Assembly: GCF_040115645.1 (NCBI RefSeq)
Contig: NC_089545.1
Location: 868,001-932,000, forward strand
DNA from: Euwallacea fornicatus
Taxonomy: Eukaryota > Arthropoda > Insecta > Coleoptera > Curculionidae
DNA: 64,000 nucleotides
Direction of reading: 5' to 3'
Positions 32,976 to 44,599 of this stretch are shown here, piece after piece. The notes below the pieces were generated by a model. The model was not told the origin of the DNA and did not search any database. It saw only the letters and a program-made list of their open reading frames with translations. A program made the position numbers and the translations under genes. Within the stretch, counting starts at the first letter, position 1, and each line of letters begins with the position of its first letter.

Positions 32976-33890
32976 TTGATTCCATCGAGGTGAGGCCGGA
33001 ATTTCCGGATTACGTGGATGAATGTGATTTAGAAGAAGAAGACGAGGATAATTCAAGTTATTCTATATCACTAAATTCTTCTAAAAAGTATCAACGTGTT
33101 TACAACAACTTCAACACATGGCGTAATAAGAATCAACTGCCTGACTACTCAGAAACCACTTTGATGACCTACTTTCAAGAGCAGGCGAAGTTGAATGTTA
33201 AGTGCTCCACCCTCTGGGCTCAGTATTCGATGCTCAAAAAGTTGTTGAGCATTAACCATGGAATAGACTTGTCCACGTATAGCAATCTGAGAGTGTACCT
33301 TAAAAAACTGAACGAGGGGTACCGGCCTAAGAAGTCTCCAGTGTTAACCAAGGACCAATTCATATATTTCCTGACGGAAGCACCCGACGATAAGTTCTTG
33401 GGGATTAAGGTAAGAAAAATCAAAAGTAACAACTAACCACTAGCTAACTAGAGATGTTGTTTACAATGAATTTCTTCACCTTCAGGTAGTATTAATGATT
33501 GGTATTTTGGGGTCGTGTCGATGTGACGAGCTGCTCCAGTTTATGCCTGATCAGATTCAAGACCTCGACACGATCTTGTACGTGACAGTAAAAGATCGCA
33601 ATGAAAAATCTTGTCGTACCTTTACCATCGCTGAAGATATTTACATCGACACGTATAGGAAGTACGCCGCCCAACGCCCATCGGGGCTGGAAGGGTTCAG
33701 GTTTTTCCTAAATTACGAAAATGGTAGATGTTTGAAGTCTCACATGGGCAAACAGAAGATCGGGGCAGTTCCCAGGAAGGTAGCCAACTTCCTAAATCTT
33801 CCGGATTGGAAGGAATATACGGGGCATTGCATGAGACAGTCCACAATAAATGTGACCGGAAAATATCGAAAGTTGCGACAGTCTCATTAA
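32976..33890 (+). CDS. Y6: tyrosine-recombinase-like cassette, class B
   Basis: Exons 32976-33409 and 33486-33890, 76-bp phase-0 intron (ATTAAG|gtaaga ... cttcag|GTA). Junction G|TT (Val). A 35-residue acidic linker (DLEEEDEDNSS) precedes the core-binding half (Y-Q-R-V-Y-N-N-F-N-T-W, S-T-L-W-A-Q-Y-S-M-L-K). Arg-I is in G-S-C-R-C-D-E-L; the second box is Y-T-G-H-C-M-R, so H-x-x-R is intact. This makes Y6 the member closest to a full active site, but the chain ends 18 residues after that Arg, without the catalytic Tyr region. It encodes 279 residues. Confidence 0.87.
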
Positions 33891-34589
33891 AAATTGCCCG
33901 TTGGGAGTTTCCATTTTAAATTAAAATTTCCATAGTGTAGGTTTTTGAATGTAATCCACCATTGGCGCACCGCCAATCGACGGTGACGTCAGATTTCGCA
34001 CAGGTTGGCGATCCAACAGTGGATGGTGGGCTTGTCCCAAGTTATCGTTTTGTTCAGAATTTATTATTATTGTGAAGTAATGTTATTTTACATCACCCGC
34101 ACGAAGAGATAAACGACCGAGTTGGTCCATTCAAATGGAAGATGACGTTATGGCACCATAGAATGAAACACGGCATTCTATTATTCGGCTTCTATTACTT
34201 ACCAGTAACGTTAATGATTCAGGGAGAGTTAGAAGTACCAAAATGCATCTTTAAACTGAAAAAAAAAAAGAAATGCGTCCATGTAGATGCTTTACGGTTT
34301 GTTAATTGTAAATTAAAATCGAAGGAACAAATTTTAGGAAGGAAAATATAGAGTTATTACCAGTTTACAAATTCTTCTAATTTCTCTGCACTCAACAACA
34401 CATAACATACACAACATAACGGAACATAACATAAACATCGTTTTAGTCTTAAGACATATTTTATAGCATGCTTTATGGAGTAATTTTTTATGTTGACGTC
34501 ATCAATTTTTTACTCGAGTGTTGGCTCTATACAAAATCAGAATAATGGGTCGAAAACGAATAATTTTTAATCGAAAATATTTTTTGTAG
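33891..34589. other. Intercassette sequence, Y6 to Y7
   Basis: An imperfect CATAAC-rich repeat lies at 34389-34435. An open frame at 34142-34351 is low-complexity and unsupported. Confidence 0.5.
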
Positions 34590-35577
34590 CTTATACCATC
34601 CACGTGAAGTCGGAATTTCTGACTTACAGCGACCAAGAGGAACTCGAGGAGATAGGCGAAGACAATTCCAGACAGTCCATGCCCATAAAATCCTCTAAAA
34701 CTTACCAACGAGTCTACGACAACTTCAACACGTGGAGGGAAAAAAATCAACATTCAGATTATGCGGAAAATACTTTTTTGGCTTTCTTTCAAGAGCACGC
34801 GAACTTGAACGCCAACTCTTCCACCATGTGGACTCATTTTTCAATGCTGAAGCGCTTGATGAGTATCAACCATGGCATAGATTTATCTTCGTACAAAAAT
34901 CTAAAACTTTATCTTAAAAAATTGAATAAGGGTTATCAACCAAAGAAGTCTCCAGTGTTCACTAGGAACCAGTTCATGCAGTTCTTGAACGAAGCACCAG
35001 ACGACAAGTATTTAGGGGTTAAGGTAAGGTAAAAGGGGGCGAGTAGAGGAAATTAAGAATTAAGTTGAGTCGTCGGTGGGTTTGTCACGCATTCAGATTT
35101 GTGTTTTTTTTAATTCTTAATTTCCAAACCCACTGCTTCAATTTCTGCGTGTACCACGTCCTTCGTCCTCAGGTGGTATTGATGATGGGTGTTCTTGGAG
35201 CGTGCCGATGCGACGATTTGGTTTATTTGAAGACTGACCAAATCCAAGATCTCGAATCGATATTATACATAACTCTCAAAGAACGAAATGACCAGCTGAT
35301 CCGAACTTTCACCATCGCTGGAGACATTTACATCGACATCTATCGAAAGTTCCTCAGTCTGCGTCCGTCTGATTACAAAGACTCGAGGTTTTTCTTAAAC
35401 TACACCAACGGGAGGTGTGTGAGATCCCCCATGGGGAAACACACCATCGCTAGTGTTCCGAGAAAAGTGGCTAACTATCTGAACCTACCGGATTGGAAGG
35501 AATATACCGGGCTTTGCTTGAAGCAGAGCACACCGAACGTTACTGGCATTTATCGCAAGTCACGAAATTCTTATTGA
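34590..35577 (+). CDS. Y7: tyrosine-recombinase-like cassette, class B
   Basis: Exons 34590-35023 and 35173-35577, 149-bp phase-0 intron holding a 15-bp hairpin. Junction G|CT (Ala): AYTIHVKSEFLTYSDQEE, in which V-K-S-E fits a SUMO-acceptor consensus. Core-binding half Y-Q-R-V-Y-D-N-F-N-T-W and S-T-M-W-T-H-F-S-M-L-K. Arg-I in G-A-C-R-C-D-D-L. The second box reads Y-T-G-L-C-L-K: both His and Arg are replaced. It encodes 279 residues, ending YRKSRNSY. Poly(A) signal 35645-35650. Confidence 0.87.
35049..35124 (+). promoter_or_regulatory. Intronic inverted repeat in Y7
   Basis: GAAATTAAGAATTAA at 35049-35063 is matched by its exact reverse complement at 35110-35124, a 15-bp stem between donor and acceptor. 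Related stems occur in the Y8 and Y9 introns. Confidence 0.7.
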
Positions 35578-35644
35578 AAGTGTCTCTTTGGTGAACGAAC
35601 TTCCGAGTGAATATGAAGTTGGAGGAGATGTTAATTGTTTTCCC

Positions 35645-35650
35645 AATAAA
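35645..35650 (+). terminator. Poly(A) signal of Y7
   Basis: AATAAA 68 bases after the Y7 stop. Confidence 0.6.
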
Positions 35651-36513
35651 CAGATATTTTAACTGTATGTGATAATTCTCGAAATACAATTTTCACGTGT
35701 TGAACGCATTGATTGACGAATCACCTGTGTCCGTTGACGATTTCAATTGGGTACAGTTTTTTTGACAACATAACAGATGATTATACAGGTTGGTGAATAA
35801 AACCTTGCTAAATTGACATTTTTATTTCTGAATCCTCTAGAATCTCACCGACACTTTGACGACTTTCATATCAACGCGCATGTGTTATATCATGCTTGAA
35901 AAAGTATACGAGGCCCCCTTAAGTTGCACCAATACCGTTAATGAATGAACGTTCCCAATTCGAGGTCTAGATCGATCTTAGCAAGCGATAAGTTTCCAGT
36001 TTTGGCCAATATTTGCTTGGATCCTGCGACCAACCGCTGTTGAAACTGGATGGACGTATAGTAAGATCTCCGATGTGTGCCATAATCGCCCCAGATGATG
36101 ATATGTTGATAACTTAGTAATTATCTTCAATAGGACTGGCGAATTGGGTCTTCTTCACTTAGATCAGTCAGATGATCCCCTTGACTTTGGTCGCTAGAAG
36201 TCCGCAAAATCATGCTCTTATATCTGCCTTTCCTTTCCCTGATGTTATTTCTTTACATTACGCACCCATACCGGTTGTGAATAGAATAGGGAACACCCTG
36301 TAACTTCTCTGGAGTATTTCTCTGCGCTCGATCAACTTTTTGTTTTTAAGTTTAAGGCTTACAGTTTTGTGAAATACAGTATGAAGCGTTTTCACCGTTA
36401 TATTGAATCCATTTATTTCTTACCAAAAATTTCGCTTCAGATCGAATTAGAATGCTCATCATGAAATTAAGCTTAGATTTCTAGCTAATTTTTCATCGGA
36501 AATATTTTTGCAG
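35651..36513. other. Intercassette sequence, Y7 to Y8
   Basis: No gene seen. A CACCCTGTA motif lies at 36294-36302. Confidence 0.5.
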
Positions 36514-37469
36514 CTGATACGATACACGTAAAGTCAGAAAATCTGGATTACTTCGATGTAGAAGAGGCGGAGGAGGTAGACGAAGACAATTCAGGGCAAT
36601 CCATATCGATAAAATCCACGAAAATTTACCAACGCGTCTACGACAATTTCAACACATGGAGGGAAAAAAATCAATACTGGGACTACTCCGAAAACACTTT
36701 TTTGGCATATTTTCAGGAACATGCCAACTTGAATGCCAAATCTTCAACCATGTGGACGCAATTTTCAATGCTGAAGCGTTTGATGAGTATCAACCACGGC
36801 ATAGATTTGTCTTCGTATAACAACCTGCGACTTTACCTTAGAAAATTGAATCAGGGCTATCAGCCCAAGAAGTCTCCCGTGTTCACTAGGGACCAATTCA
36901 TGCAGTTCTTAAGAGAAGCTCCAGATGAGAAATACTTGGGAGTTAAGGTAAGAGAAAAGTGGTAGGAGAAAAGGAATTTTCGGAATTAAGAATTAACTCA
37001 AGAAGATTTTCTTAATTCGTTCGACGTACTTTGACGCAAGTATCAAGACATTGATCCTCCCCAGGTGGTGTTGATGGTGGGCGTGCTTGGAGCGTGCCGA
37101 TGTGACGATTTGATCTACTTGAAGACTGACCAAATCCAAGACCTCGAGTCGGTATTATGCGTAACTATCAAAAATCGAAATTACCAAGCAATTCGAACCT
37201 TTACCATTGCCGGGACCTTTTATATCGAAATTTATAGAAAGTTCCTCAGCCTGCGTCCAACTGGTTACAAGGCTTCGAGATTTTTCTTGAACTACACCAA
37301 CGGGAGGTGTATGAAGTCCCCCATGGGGAAGCACACCATTGGCGGCGTTCCGAGGAAGGTGGCTCATTATTTGAATTTGCCGGATTGGAAAGAGTATACT
37401 GGGCATTGCATGAAGCAGACCACTCCGAATGTGACTGGGATTTATCTCAAGTCGCGAAGTTCTTATTGA
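36514..37469 (+). CDS. Y8: tyrosine-recombinase-like cassette, class B
   Basis: Exons 36514-36947 and 37065-37469, 117-bp phase-0 intron. The first exon has no early ATG; its start is set by tgcag (AG 36512-36513) and the G|CT (Ala) junction: ADTIHVKSENLDYFDVEE, then an acidic stretch. V-K-S-E is a possible SUMO site. Core-binding half Y-Q-R-V-Y-D-N-F-N-T-W, S-T-M-W-T-Q-F-S-M-L-K. Arg-I in G-A-C-R-C-D-D-L; Y-T-G-H-C-M-K keeps His but has Lys for Arg-II. It encodes 279 residues. Confidence 0.87.
36983..37018 (+). promoter_or_regulatory. Intronic inverted repeat in Y8
   Basis: GAATTAAGAA at 36983-36992 pairs exactly with TTCTTAATTC at 37009-37018. Confidence 0.6.
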
Positions 37470-38056
37470 ACGTTTCACTTTAACAGGCTTTCGTTGATCG
37501 TGAAGAGATTGTATTTCATTGTTTATTTAATTAATATTACTTGTAATACCGTCTTCTATAATTTATGGTGTGTGCAGTGGTGATGTTTAGCTTTAACAAC
37601 AAAATAGAGTATTTCAAAATGCAAAAAAGGTGAAATTTTGAAAATCGATGTTTTTTTACAATTTTATAGGGTGATGTTGCTTGAGGTCTTACGTGTAGTG
37701 CTTTGTTTTATCCATCGTCGTTGTAGCTTGAAGAGCAAAATTGTTTGAGTAGAGGAAATGTAGAGTTGAGGGTCCACGAGTGACGATCTGCATTCAAACC
37801 TACTTTTTGATTTTACGATGTTTTATTGCATATTTGTTTTATTGGAGCGCATTATACAGGTTGTCTCGAAAAGATATGTCATCCTTTTCGCTTTTTGGCC
37901 GTTTTTATGGTTGTACGTGGCATTAAGATTATGCAACCGAACTTCGGGATACCTTGAAACTATGAGTGTTCCCACCCAAATGTAGAATGTGAAATTTTAC
38001 TTCATATCAGATCAAAAGAATAAATCAATAATTTTTCAACTAACACATTTTTGTAG
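37470..38056. other. Intercassette sequence, Y8 to Y9
   Basis: Part of the sequence (ATGTTTAGCTTTAACAAC near 37583) resembles the region after Y9 at 39166, so duplicated 3' flanks are present. Otherwise nothing is seen. Confidence 0.5.
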
Positions 38057-39042
38057 CTGATACCATCCACGTGAACCCAGAAATTCTGGCTTATATTAAC
38101 CAAGAAGTAGACGAAATAGCTGACGATAATAACTTCGGACAGTCCAGACCCATTAAATCCTCTAGAATATACCAACGCGTCTACGACAACTTCAATACGT
38201 GGAGAGAGAAAAATCAGTATTCAGACTATGCAGAAAATACTTTTTTGGCGTACTTTCAAGAACATGCCAACTTGAATGCCAACTCTTCTACCATGTGGGC
38301 GCAATTTTCAATGCTTAAGCGTCTGATGAGTATCAATCATGGCATAGATTTGTCCTTGTACAACAATCTAAGGTTCTATCTTAAGAAGCTGAATCAGGGT
38401 TATCAACCTAAGAAGTCTCCTGTGTTCACCAGAGAACAGTTCATGCAGTTTTTGAATGAAGCACCAGACGACAAATATTTGGGAGTTAAGGTAAGATGAA
38501 GGTGGCGAACAGAGGAAGTTAAGAATTATGTCGAGCTGTTGCTGGGTTCGTTACACGTCCAGATCTGTGGTTTTTTAATTCTTAATTTCTGAACCAATTC
38601 CCCCAATTTTTGCATGTACCATGTCTTTCATCCTCAGGTGGTCTTAATGATGGGAGTGCTCGGAGCTTGCCGATGTGACGATTTGGTTTATTTGAAGACT
38701 GACCAAATCCAAGACTTTGAATCGATATTATACATAACTATCAAAGATCGCAATGACCAGGAGGTTCGAACCTTCACCATTGCTGGGAACATTTACATCG
38801 AAATCTACAGAAAATTCCTCAGCCTGCGTCCAACTGATTATAAGGATTCGCGATTTTTCTTGAACTACACCAATGGGAGGTGCGTGAAGTCCCCCATGGG
38901 GAAGCACACCATTGGCGGTGTTCCGAGAAAGGTGGCTCATTATTTGAATCTGCCGGATTGGAAGGAATATACCGGGCATTGTATGAAGCAGACCACTCCG
39001 AATGTAACCGGGATTTATCCCAAGTCACGAAATTCTTACTGA
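38057..39042 (+). CDS. Y9: tyrosine-recombinase-like cassette, class B
   Basis: Exons 38057-38490 and 38638-39042, 147-bp phase-0 intron similar along its length to the Y7 intron. Junction G|CT (Ala): ADTIHVNPEILAYINQEV; Asn replaces the Lys of the V-K-S-E motif in Y7 and Y8. Arg-I in G-A-C-R-C-D-D-L; Y-T-G-H-C-M-K keeps His with Lys for Arg-II. It encodes 279 residues, ending YPKSRNSY. With Y7 and Y8 it forms a close triplet. A poly(A) candidate is at 39518-39523. Confidence 0.87.
38515..38589 (+). promoter_or_regulatory. Intronic inverted repeat in Y9
   Basis: GAAGTTAAGAATTA at 38515-38528 pairs with TAATTCTTAATTTC at 38576-38589 over 14 positions, with one G-U type mismatch. Confidence 0.65.
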
Positions 39043-39724
39043 ACATTTCTCCTTGATAAGTTTCCAAGTGAACTCATGAAGAGATTGTTTTCCCAATCTC
39101 GAAACGTATTTTAACTGATATTACTCAAAATACAATCTTCTCTAATCTATATCGACCACACTAGTGGCGTTTAGCTTTAACGCTGAAGTGCAGTACTCCC
39201 CAATTTGAACGGAAAAGTGAAATTTTCAAAATTATTATCTCGGGAACTACTAAAGTGATTGCGGTGCTTCTTGAAGTTTTCGATTGGACACGGTTTCTCA
39301 TTATGTCGGGCAGTGGTTGGTCTCTTTGTGCAATATGCACAGGGTGATGCGGGTTGCTCACTACGTCCTAGCGAAGTTAAAAAAATATATAGATCAAGGA
39401 CTAAAGGTATTCTCCTTCGATCATCCCAATTGGGTGTGTTGGTGGTATTAGATTTTGAGTTCGACCTAAAAGTTCTCTGGGTCCGTTTCAACTGTGCAGT
39501 ACCGTATTTGTACATAAAATAAACTTATAATTTATTGAATTCCTGTTTTATTTCTCGGTTGGTTGGGGAGAATGTGTAACTGTGGTCGCATGCGTAATAT
39601 CAACTGCCACCTTTAATTATTGTTCATACTCATAGCTCTTAATTACGATTAACTTCGATCCTATTCCATTGTCCTCCCGCTCCACACTGATCCCGATTAA
39701 TTCAAAAAAAACTTTACTTTCTAG
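39043..39724. other. Intercassette sequence, Y9 to Y10
   Basis: The end of an older 3' flank (AAAATAAACTTATAATTTATTGAAT, 39517-39541) recurs after Y10 at 40869-40893. Open frames at 39161-39522 on both strands have no known domain. Confidence 0.5.
39518..39523 (+). terminator. Poly(A) signal candidate after Y9
   Basis: AATAAA in a block duplicated downstream of Y10; 475 bases after the Y9 stop. Confidence 0.4.
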
Positions 39725-40609
39725 CTTCCCTAATTGACATTATAAAACAAGAATTGCCCGATGGCCTTCCAAAGGAAGAATTAGATCCCGAAGAGGAAGG
39801 AGAAGATATTAGTGCCAAAATAATTCCTCTGAAATCTTCAAACACTTACAACCGCATCTACGAAAAATTCAAGGCGTGGAGGGCGTCAAGGCAATTCAAT
39901 GATTATTCTGAAAACACCTTGATGGCCTATTTCCAAGATCTAAAGAGCTTCAATATCAAAAGTTCCACTCTTTGGATGCAATATTCCATTCTCAAACGAG
40001 TGTTGAGTATCAATCACGGAGTGGACGTGGGGTCTTACAACCGGGTGCGGCAACTTCTTAAGAAGTGGAATCAGGGTTACGAACCCAAGAAATGCCCGGT
40101 GTTCACCAGAGAACAGTTTTTCACTTTTTTGACCGAAGCTCCGGATGAAAAATATCTGGGAGTTAAGGTGAGTTGGTAATTGTTGAAAAACTGATCAGAA
40201 TCACGGTGCGGTAATGGACCTTTATATCTAGGTGATCATTATGATAGCTGTTCTCGGTTCTTGCCGACGTGAAGAGTTGGTCTATCTGAAGACTGAAGAG
40301 ATTCAAGATTGTGAAACTTTGCTCTACATTAAAGTTAAAGATTATAAAACGAAGCTGCCGAGAACGTTCACAATCGTGGGAGACAATTACCGTCAAATAT
40401 ACCTCAAGTACATGACTCTGAGGTCCCGAATTACGCGAAGCTCTAACAGATTTTTCGTGAAATACCTCAATGGGAGATGTTATAACTCCCCTATGGGGAT
40501 CAAAACCATTGGGGGAGCTTCTCGTCAAATGGCAAAATTTTTGAACCTGCCTCGCTGGAGCGATTATATCTGGCCTTGCCTGAAGAAAATAAAAATTAAT
40601 CCCATATAG
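39725..40609 (+). CDS. Y10: tyrosine-recombinase-like cassette, class B
   Basis: Exons 39725-40167 and 40232-40609, 64-bp phase-0 intron. Junction G|CT (Ala): ASLIDIIKQELPDGLPKEEL, with I-K-Q-E as a SUMO-type motif and an acidic run after it. Core-binding half Y-N-R-I-Y-E-K-F-K-A-W, S-T-L-W-M-Q-Y-S-I-L-K. Arg-I in G-S-C-R-R-E-E-L. The final box is strongly altered (Y-I-W-P-C-L-K-K) and the chain is shorter at the end (KINPI). It encodes 273 residues. Its decayed partner Y11 follows. Confidence 0.85.
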
Positions 40610-40684
40610 GTTTGTTTGCAAGTTGTTTGTTATTTAATTTGTAATTTGTTATTTTATATTGTTTTTTTTTAATGACATATAAAT

Positions 40685-40750
40685 GACGGGAGGTGTGCAA
40701 TTCTCCTATACGGAAGAGCACCGTTAGGGACTCATTATCTAAATCACTTG
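40685..40750 (+). pseudogene. Fragment of a class B recombinase exon 2
   Basis: GACGGGAGGTGTGCAATTCT onward parallels the conserved N-G-R-C-x-x-S-P-M-G-K-H-T-I-G-G-V-P-R-K-V-A-H-Y-L-N segment of Y7-Y9, reading D-G-R-C-A-I-L-L-Y-G-R-A-P-L-G-T-H-Y-L-N. Part of the middle is deleted. It has no acceptor or flanking domain. Confidence 0.6.
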
Positions 40751-40865
40751 AGTAATGTGGGCTCTATCGATGTGACAATGAGTAAATTGTTGCTCGTTAG
40801 TTTTCATAAAAATCAGGATCTCACAAGATTTTGGATTTTGAATTAGCCAGAAAATGTCCCCGGTT

Positions 40866-40871
40866 AATAAA
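40866..40871 (+). terminator. Poly(A) signal candidate after Y10
   Basis: AATAAA with a second overlapping copy at 40871-40876, in the block shared with the Y9 3' flank. Confidence 0.45.
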
Positions 40872-41070
40872 ATAAACTTTTAATTTATTGAATGACTGTT
40901 TTATTTCATCTTCACTTGCTCTTTGCATGCGCCAACGTGCGTGTCCAATATCAAATGCTCTATTCAATTATTTATTATTACTCTTTGTTGTAAACACCTG
41001 TGATCCCATCTATCCTTTCTCCTGCCTATCTAAACCAATCCCGCTTGGTCCCGAGAACCTTTTTTTCCAG

Positions 41071-41790
41071 CTTCCCTAATTGTTGTAATAAAACAAGAAC
41101 CACCCGATGCTCTCAAAAGAGAACCAGCCACCAATACCAAAAAAGAAATCTTCAAACCGCGCAGTCGCATCTACAAAGATTTCAATGCGTGGAACGCATC
41201 AAGGCAGTTCATTGATTACTCATGAATCATAATACTCATGAAAAATTCCACTTTTCCTGTGCATTATTCCACTCTCAAACGAATGTTTAAGATCAAGCAC
41301 AGTGTGGATGTGGGTTCTTTCAACAACTCGCGGCAACTTCTTGAGAGTTTGAACAAAGTCGATAAGCTTGACATGCGCCTTAACAGGGAATATTTTTTCA
41401 TCTTTTTGAACGAGGCTCCGAATGAAGGGTAGTTAGGAATCAAGGTGAGTTGAGAATTTCTGCAAAAGTGTTGAGAATTTTAGATGAATAATGTAGCTTT
41501 CTTTAGATGATCGTTATGACCCGGTTCCCGTCACCGTGAAGAGATGGTCCACCTGAGTACTGAAGACGTTGAAGTTGTAGAGTTTCTCGTTAAAGTTGAA
41601 GATTATATAACAAAAGTTTCGGGAACATTTACTATAGCTTTGGACAATTGCCGTTAAGTATATGTAACTCAATGGGACATGCCATAGCGCCCCTATGGAA
41701 ATCAATACAATTAGGGAAGCTTTCCCTTAAGCGACAAAATTTTTGCGCCTGTCCCACTGAATCCTCCGTACCTGGAGGGCTCGAAACGGT
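41071..41790 (+). pseudogene. Y11: decayed class B recombinase cassette
   Basis: The start after ttccag (ASLIVVIKQEPPDALKREPA) is very close to Y10, including I-K-Q-E. The frame stops at TGA 41223-41225 in the middle of the core-binding half; a deletion has removed about 15 residues there. Another in-frame TAG is at 41430-41432, yet the donor (AAG|gtgagt, exon end 41444) survives. Exon 2 starts near 41507 (M-I-V-M) but the Arg-I box is broken and the rest shows only patches of similarity. Non-functional. Confidence 0.85.
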
Positions 41791-41954
41791 TTAAAATAAC
41801 CCAGATGAAGTTTCCCTTGAAAATTCTATGTTATTTAACCTGTAGTTTGTTACCTAACGTCGTTTATATTAAATAGATTGACTCATGTTTCTTTACCGAT
41901 CCCTCATAATCAGAAGTATCATAAATAGGCCTAATTTTTGATATTAATTTTTAG

Positions 41955-42797
41955 AACGGGGCTTCAAGGAATTTAAAGCGGAATCCCCGAATTTCCTAGA
42001 AGAGTCTCCTCAAGGCTCGTCGAAGACTGCGGAATGTTATCATCGCGTCTATGATAAGTTCGTTGAATGGTGTTACGAAAACAACTTTGACGATTATACT
42101 GAAAGCACCCTGCTGGCTTTCTTCAAAGACCGAGCCTCGAGGCCCGGGTTTAAAGCCAACAGTCTGTGGTCTTACTATTCGATGCTGAAAACCAAGCTAT
42201 TGTCCGTTCACAATATCAATATATTAGAGTTCAACAAGGTTCGAAGTTATCTTAAAGAAGAAAATGAGGGCTGGCATCGTAGGATGTCTCCAGGACTGAG
42301 CGAAGAGCAATTTCTGAGATTCATCCATGAGGCACCCGACGAGAAGTATTTAGCTGTTAAGGTGAAGCGCTGTTAACGAGTGGTTAAGTTAAAATCTTAA
42401 GGAGTTTGTATTTTAGGTAATATTTATTATCGGGGTGTATGGACAGTGTAAACGCGACGAATTAAACAACCTTAAAGTCCAAGATGTCGAGGATTCGGGT
42501 GGAATTTTGTACGTTAAATTTAAAGAGAGCAATGGAAAGAAAATTCGAACTTGTACCATCTGCGAAGCCAGTTTCTTGGAGATATGCAGAAAGTATATAT
42601 GTCTTCGCCCCGCTCGAATGAACAGTTCCCGGTTTTTCATCAGATACGCAGATGGAAAATGTTTCAGGACACCCATGGGGATTCACAAAATTGGGGGGGT
42701 ACCAAGGGAAGTCGCCCGATATTTAAATTTGCCTAATTGGGAAGCTTTTACGGGGCATTGCTTCAAACGAATTTCTCTCTGTGTAACTGGAAAATAA
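41955..42797 (+). CDS. Y12: tyrosine-recombinase-like cassette, class C
   Basis: Exons 41955-42361 and 42417-42797, 55-bp phase-0 intron with a gtgaag donor. Junction G|AA (Glu): ERGFKEFKAESPNFLEE; F-K-A-E is a SUMO-type motif. Core-binding half Y-H-R-V-Y-D-K-F-V-E-W-C, N-S-L-W-S-Y-Y-S-M-L-K. The Arg-I position is Lys (G-Q-C-K-R-D-E-L). The second box F-T-G-H-C-F-K keeps His, with Lys for Arg-II. It encodes 262 residues ending VTGK. Confidence 0.86.
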
Positions 42798-43201
42798 TTC
42801 TATTCAATATGATAATTTTATTTACGTTTATAACTTGTTGGTTTCTTTAAATTATTTTCTTCCAGTTAAATATGATAATCCCTCGAAGAGTGAAACGCGG
42901 GCTCTAACTCCACACTCTGGTCCGTACAGGGTTCCTCGGGGAATAACATCAAAATGGACTAAAAAACAGCGTCTGCATAAATAATTCCCCCCTTGGTGAT
43001 GTTTCACCCCTATTCCGTTGGTTTATGATACCTTAGCAGTTTCCCCTTTCTGCATAGTCAAATGCCTCTGGCGAGTCACGAAACCTCTCTCCGGGCAGAG
43101 GATGTCGTTATGTCCTGATCGGGTTACTAAAAGTATACTATTATCATACGTTCATTACTATCACAATTGTCGACGCTTCAGCTAACTTTAGCATATTTTA
43201 G
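42798..43201. other. Intercassette sequence, no gene seen
   Basis: Nothing recognisable. Confidence 0.5.
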
Positions 43202-44044
43202 ATTCAAACCTGATGGAAATAAAAATAGAATCTCCAAATTTCCTCGAAGAAACCGTTAGTGTCCCTCCGAAGCTCTTAGAATCCTATCAACGCATGTTCA
43301 ACCGTTTTAATAAATGGAGCTCTGAAAACGGCTTTAAAGATTACGATGAAAGCACAGTACTAGCTTTCTTCAAACACCAAGCTTCAATACCGAGCTTTAA
43401 ACCCAACTCTCTTTGGTCTTATTACTACATGTTGAAAAGCGTCCTAATTTCCAATTACTGTATCGATATATCTGAATACAGGACCCTGCGAAATTACCTT
43501 ACGAAGAAGACTAAGGGGTGGCGTCCTATAAAGGCTCCAGGTTTGACTGGTAATGAGTTCCTCAACTTTATTCATGGAGCACCCGACGGGAAGTATTTAG
43601 CAATGAAGGTGAAGTTAAGTCACTACTCGGCCGAGTTTATGTTGAGAGCGTATAAAATTTCAGGTTTTATTTATAATTGGGGTATTTGGACAGTGCAATC
43701 GCGACGAATTAAACAACTTACATGTTCAAGATGTCGAGGATTTAGGGACAATGTTGCACGTTAAAGTGGTGGATAACAATCACACGAGAAATCGAACTTT
43801 TACAATCGGTGATGCACATTTCATAGCAATTTGCCGAAAGTACATTGCCCTTCGCCCCCCTCTAATGGACAACCCAAAGTTTTTTATTAAATACATGAAT
43901 GGGAAATGCTGTAAGATACCCATGGGAATTAATAAGATTGGCGGGATACCGAAGGAGGTGGCTCGATACTTGAATTTACCCAATTGGAAGGACTTCACCG
44001 GACACTGCTTCAAGCGAACCTCCTATCTCGTCACCGGGAAGTAA
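43202..44044 (+). CDS. Y13: tyrosine-recombinase-like cassette, class C
   Basis: Exons 43202-43608 and 43664-44044, 55-bp phase-0 intron. Junction G|AT (Asp): DSNLMEIKIESPNFLEE, with I-K-I-E. Core-binding half Y-Q-R-M-F-N-R-F-N-K-W, N-S-L-W-S-Y-Y-Y-M-L-K. The Arg-I position is Asn (G-Q-C-N-R-D-E-L). F-T-G-H-C-F-K-R keeps His. It encodes 262 residues and ends VTGK like Y12. A possible hydrophobic start of exon 2 (VLFIIGVFGQ) is the buried strand/helix of the fold, not a membrane segment. Confidence 0.86.
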
Positions 44045-44599
44045 GACATTGTATATGTTATTATTTGTTCACTACTTATGTAACGTGCGGAATTTGTACC
44101 CTCACAAGGACATTATTGTTCAGTTATTGTATACGTTAGTTGCTGTAGAAAATGGCAATATTTGGCCTCTCTGTAGCACGCATTTTCTATCCAGTGCCAA
44201 GTTACAATACTGAGGGACCTCAGAAGATTTTTGATAAATAACCCGTTTTGTAGTTTTTTTTTTATTGTAAAAATTGATTTGCATTGATGTTTTTTTTCGA
44301 TAATAAAGATCATTAGGTCGAGTTGTTGAATAACGGTTTAAACTTGGTTCAATTAAACCCGGCACTGGTCAATTTTTGATGTTTATCAGAAACGAGTTGA
44401 CAATATACCCCGCAATATATGTACATATGTACAAATCCCTTATGTGTATTGGTATTCTTTTACGAGGGTTGGACTTGGAAGAACCGAGCTTAAGCCCAGA
44501 GCCAACAACTGGGTTTAAACTAGTCAAATTGGTATTTTTGTCCCGACCTGCAAATTGCTCCCACGAACATTACGAAGTGCTAATTTTCAATATTTTTAG
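44045..44599. other. Intercassette sequence, Y13 to Y14
   Basis: Nothing recognisable; overlapping open frames on both strands are unsupported. Confidence 0.5.

Larger units (their letters stand above)
40610..41070. other. Intercassette sequence with a recombinase fragment
   Basis: Contains the exon-2 fragment at 40685-40750 and a pair of overlapping AATAAA at 40866-40876. Confidence 0.6.

Noticed and set aside
34502..34753. Minus-strand frame over the start of Y7
   Set aside because: A shadow of the strongly supported Y7 first exon.
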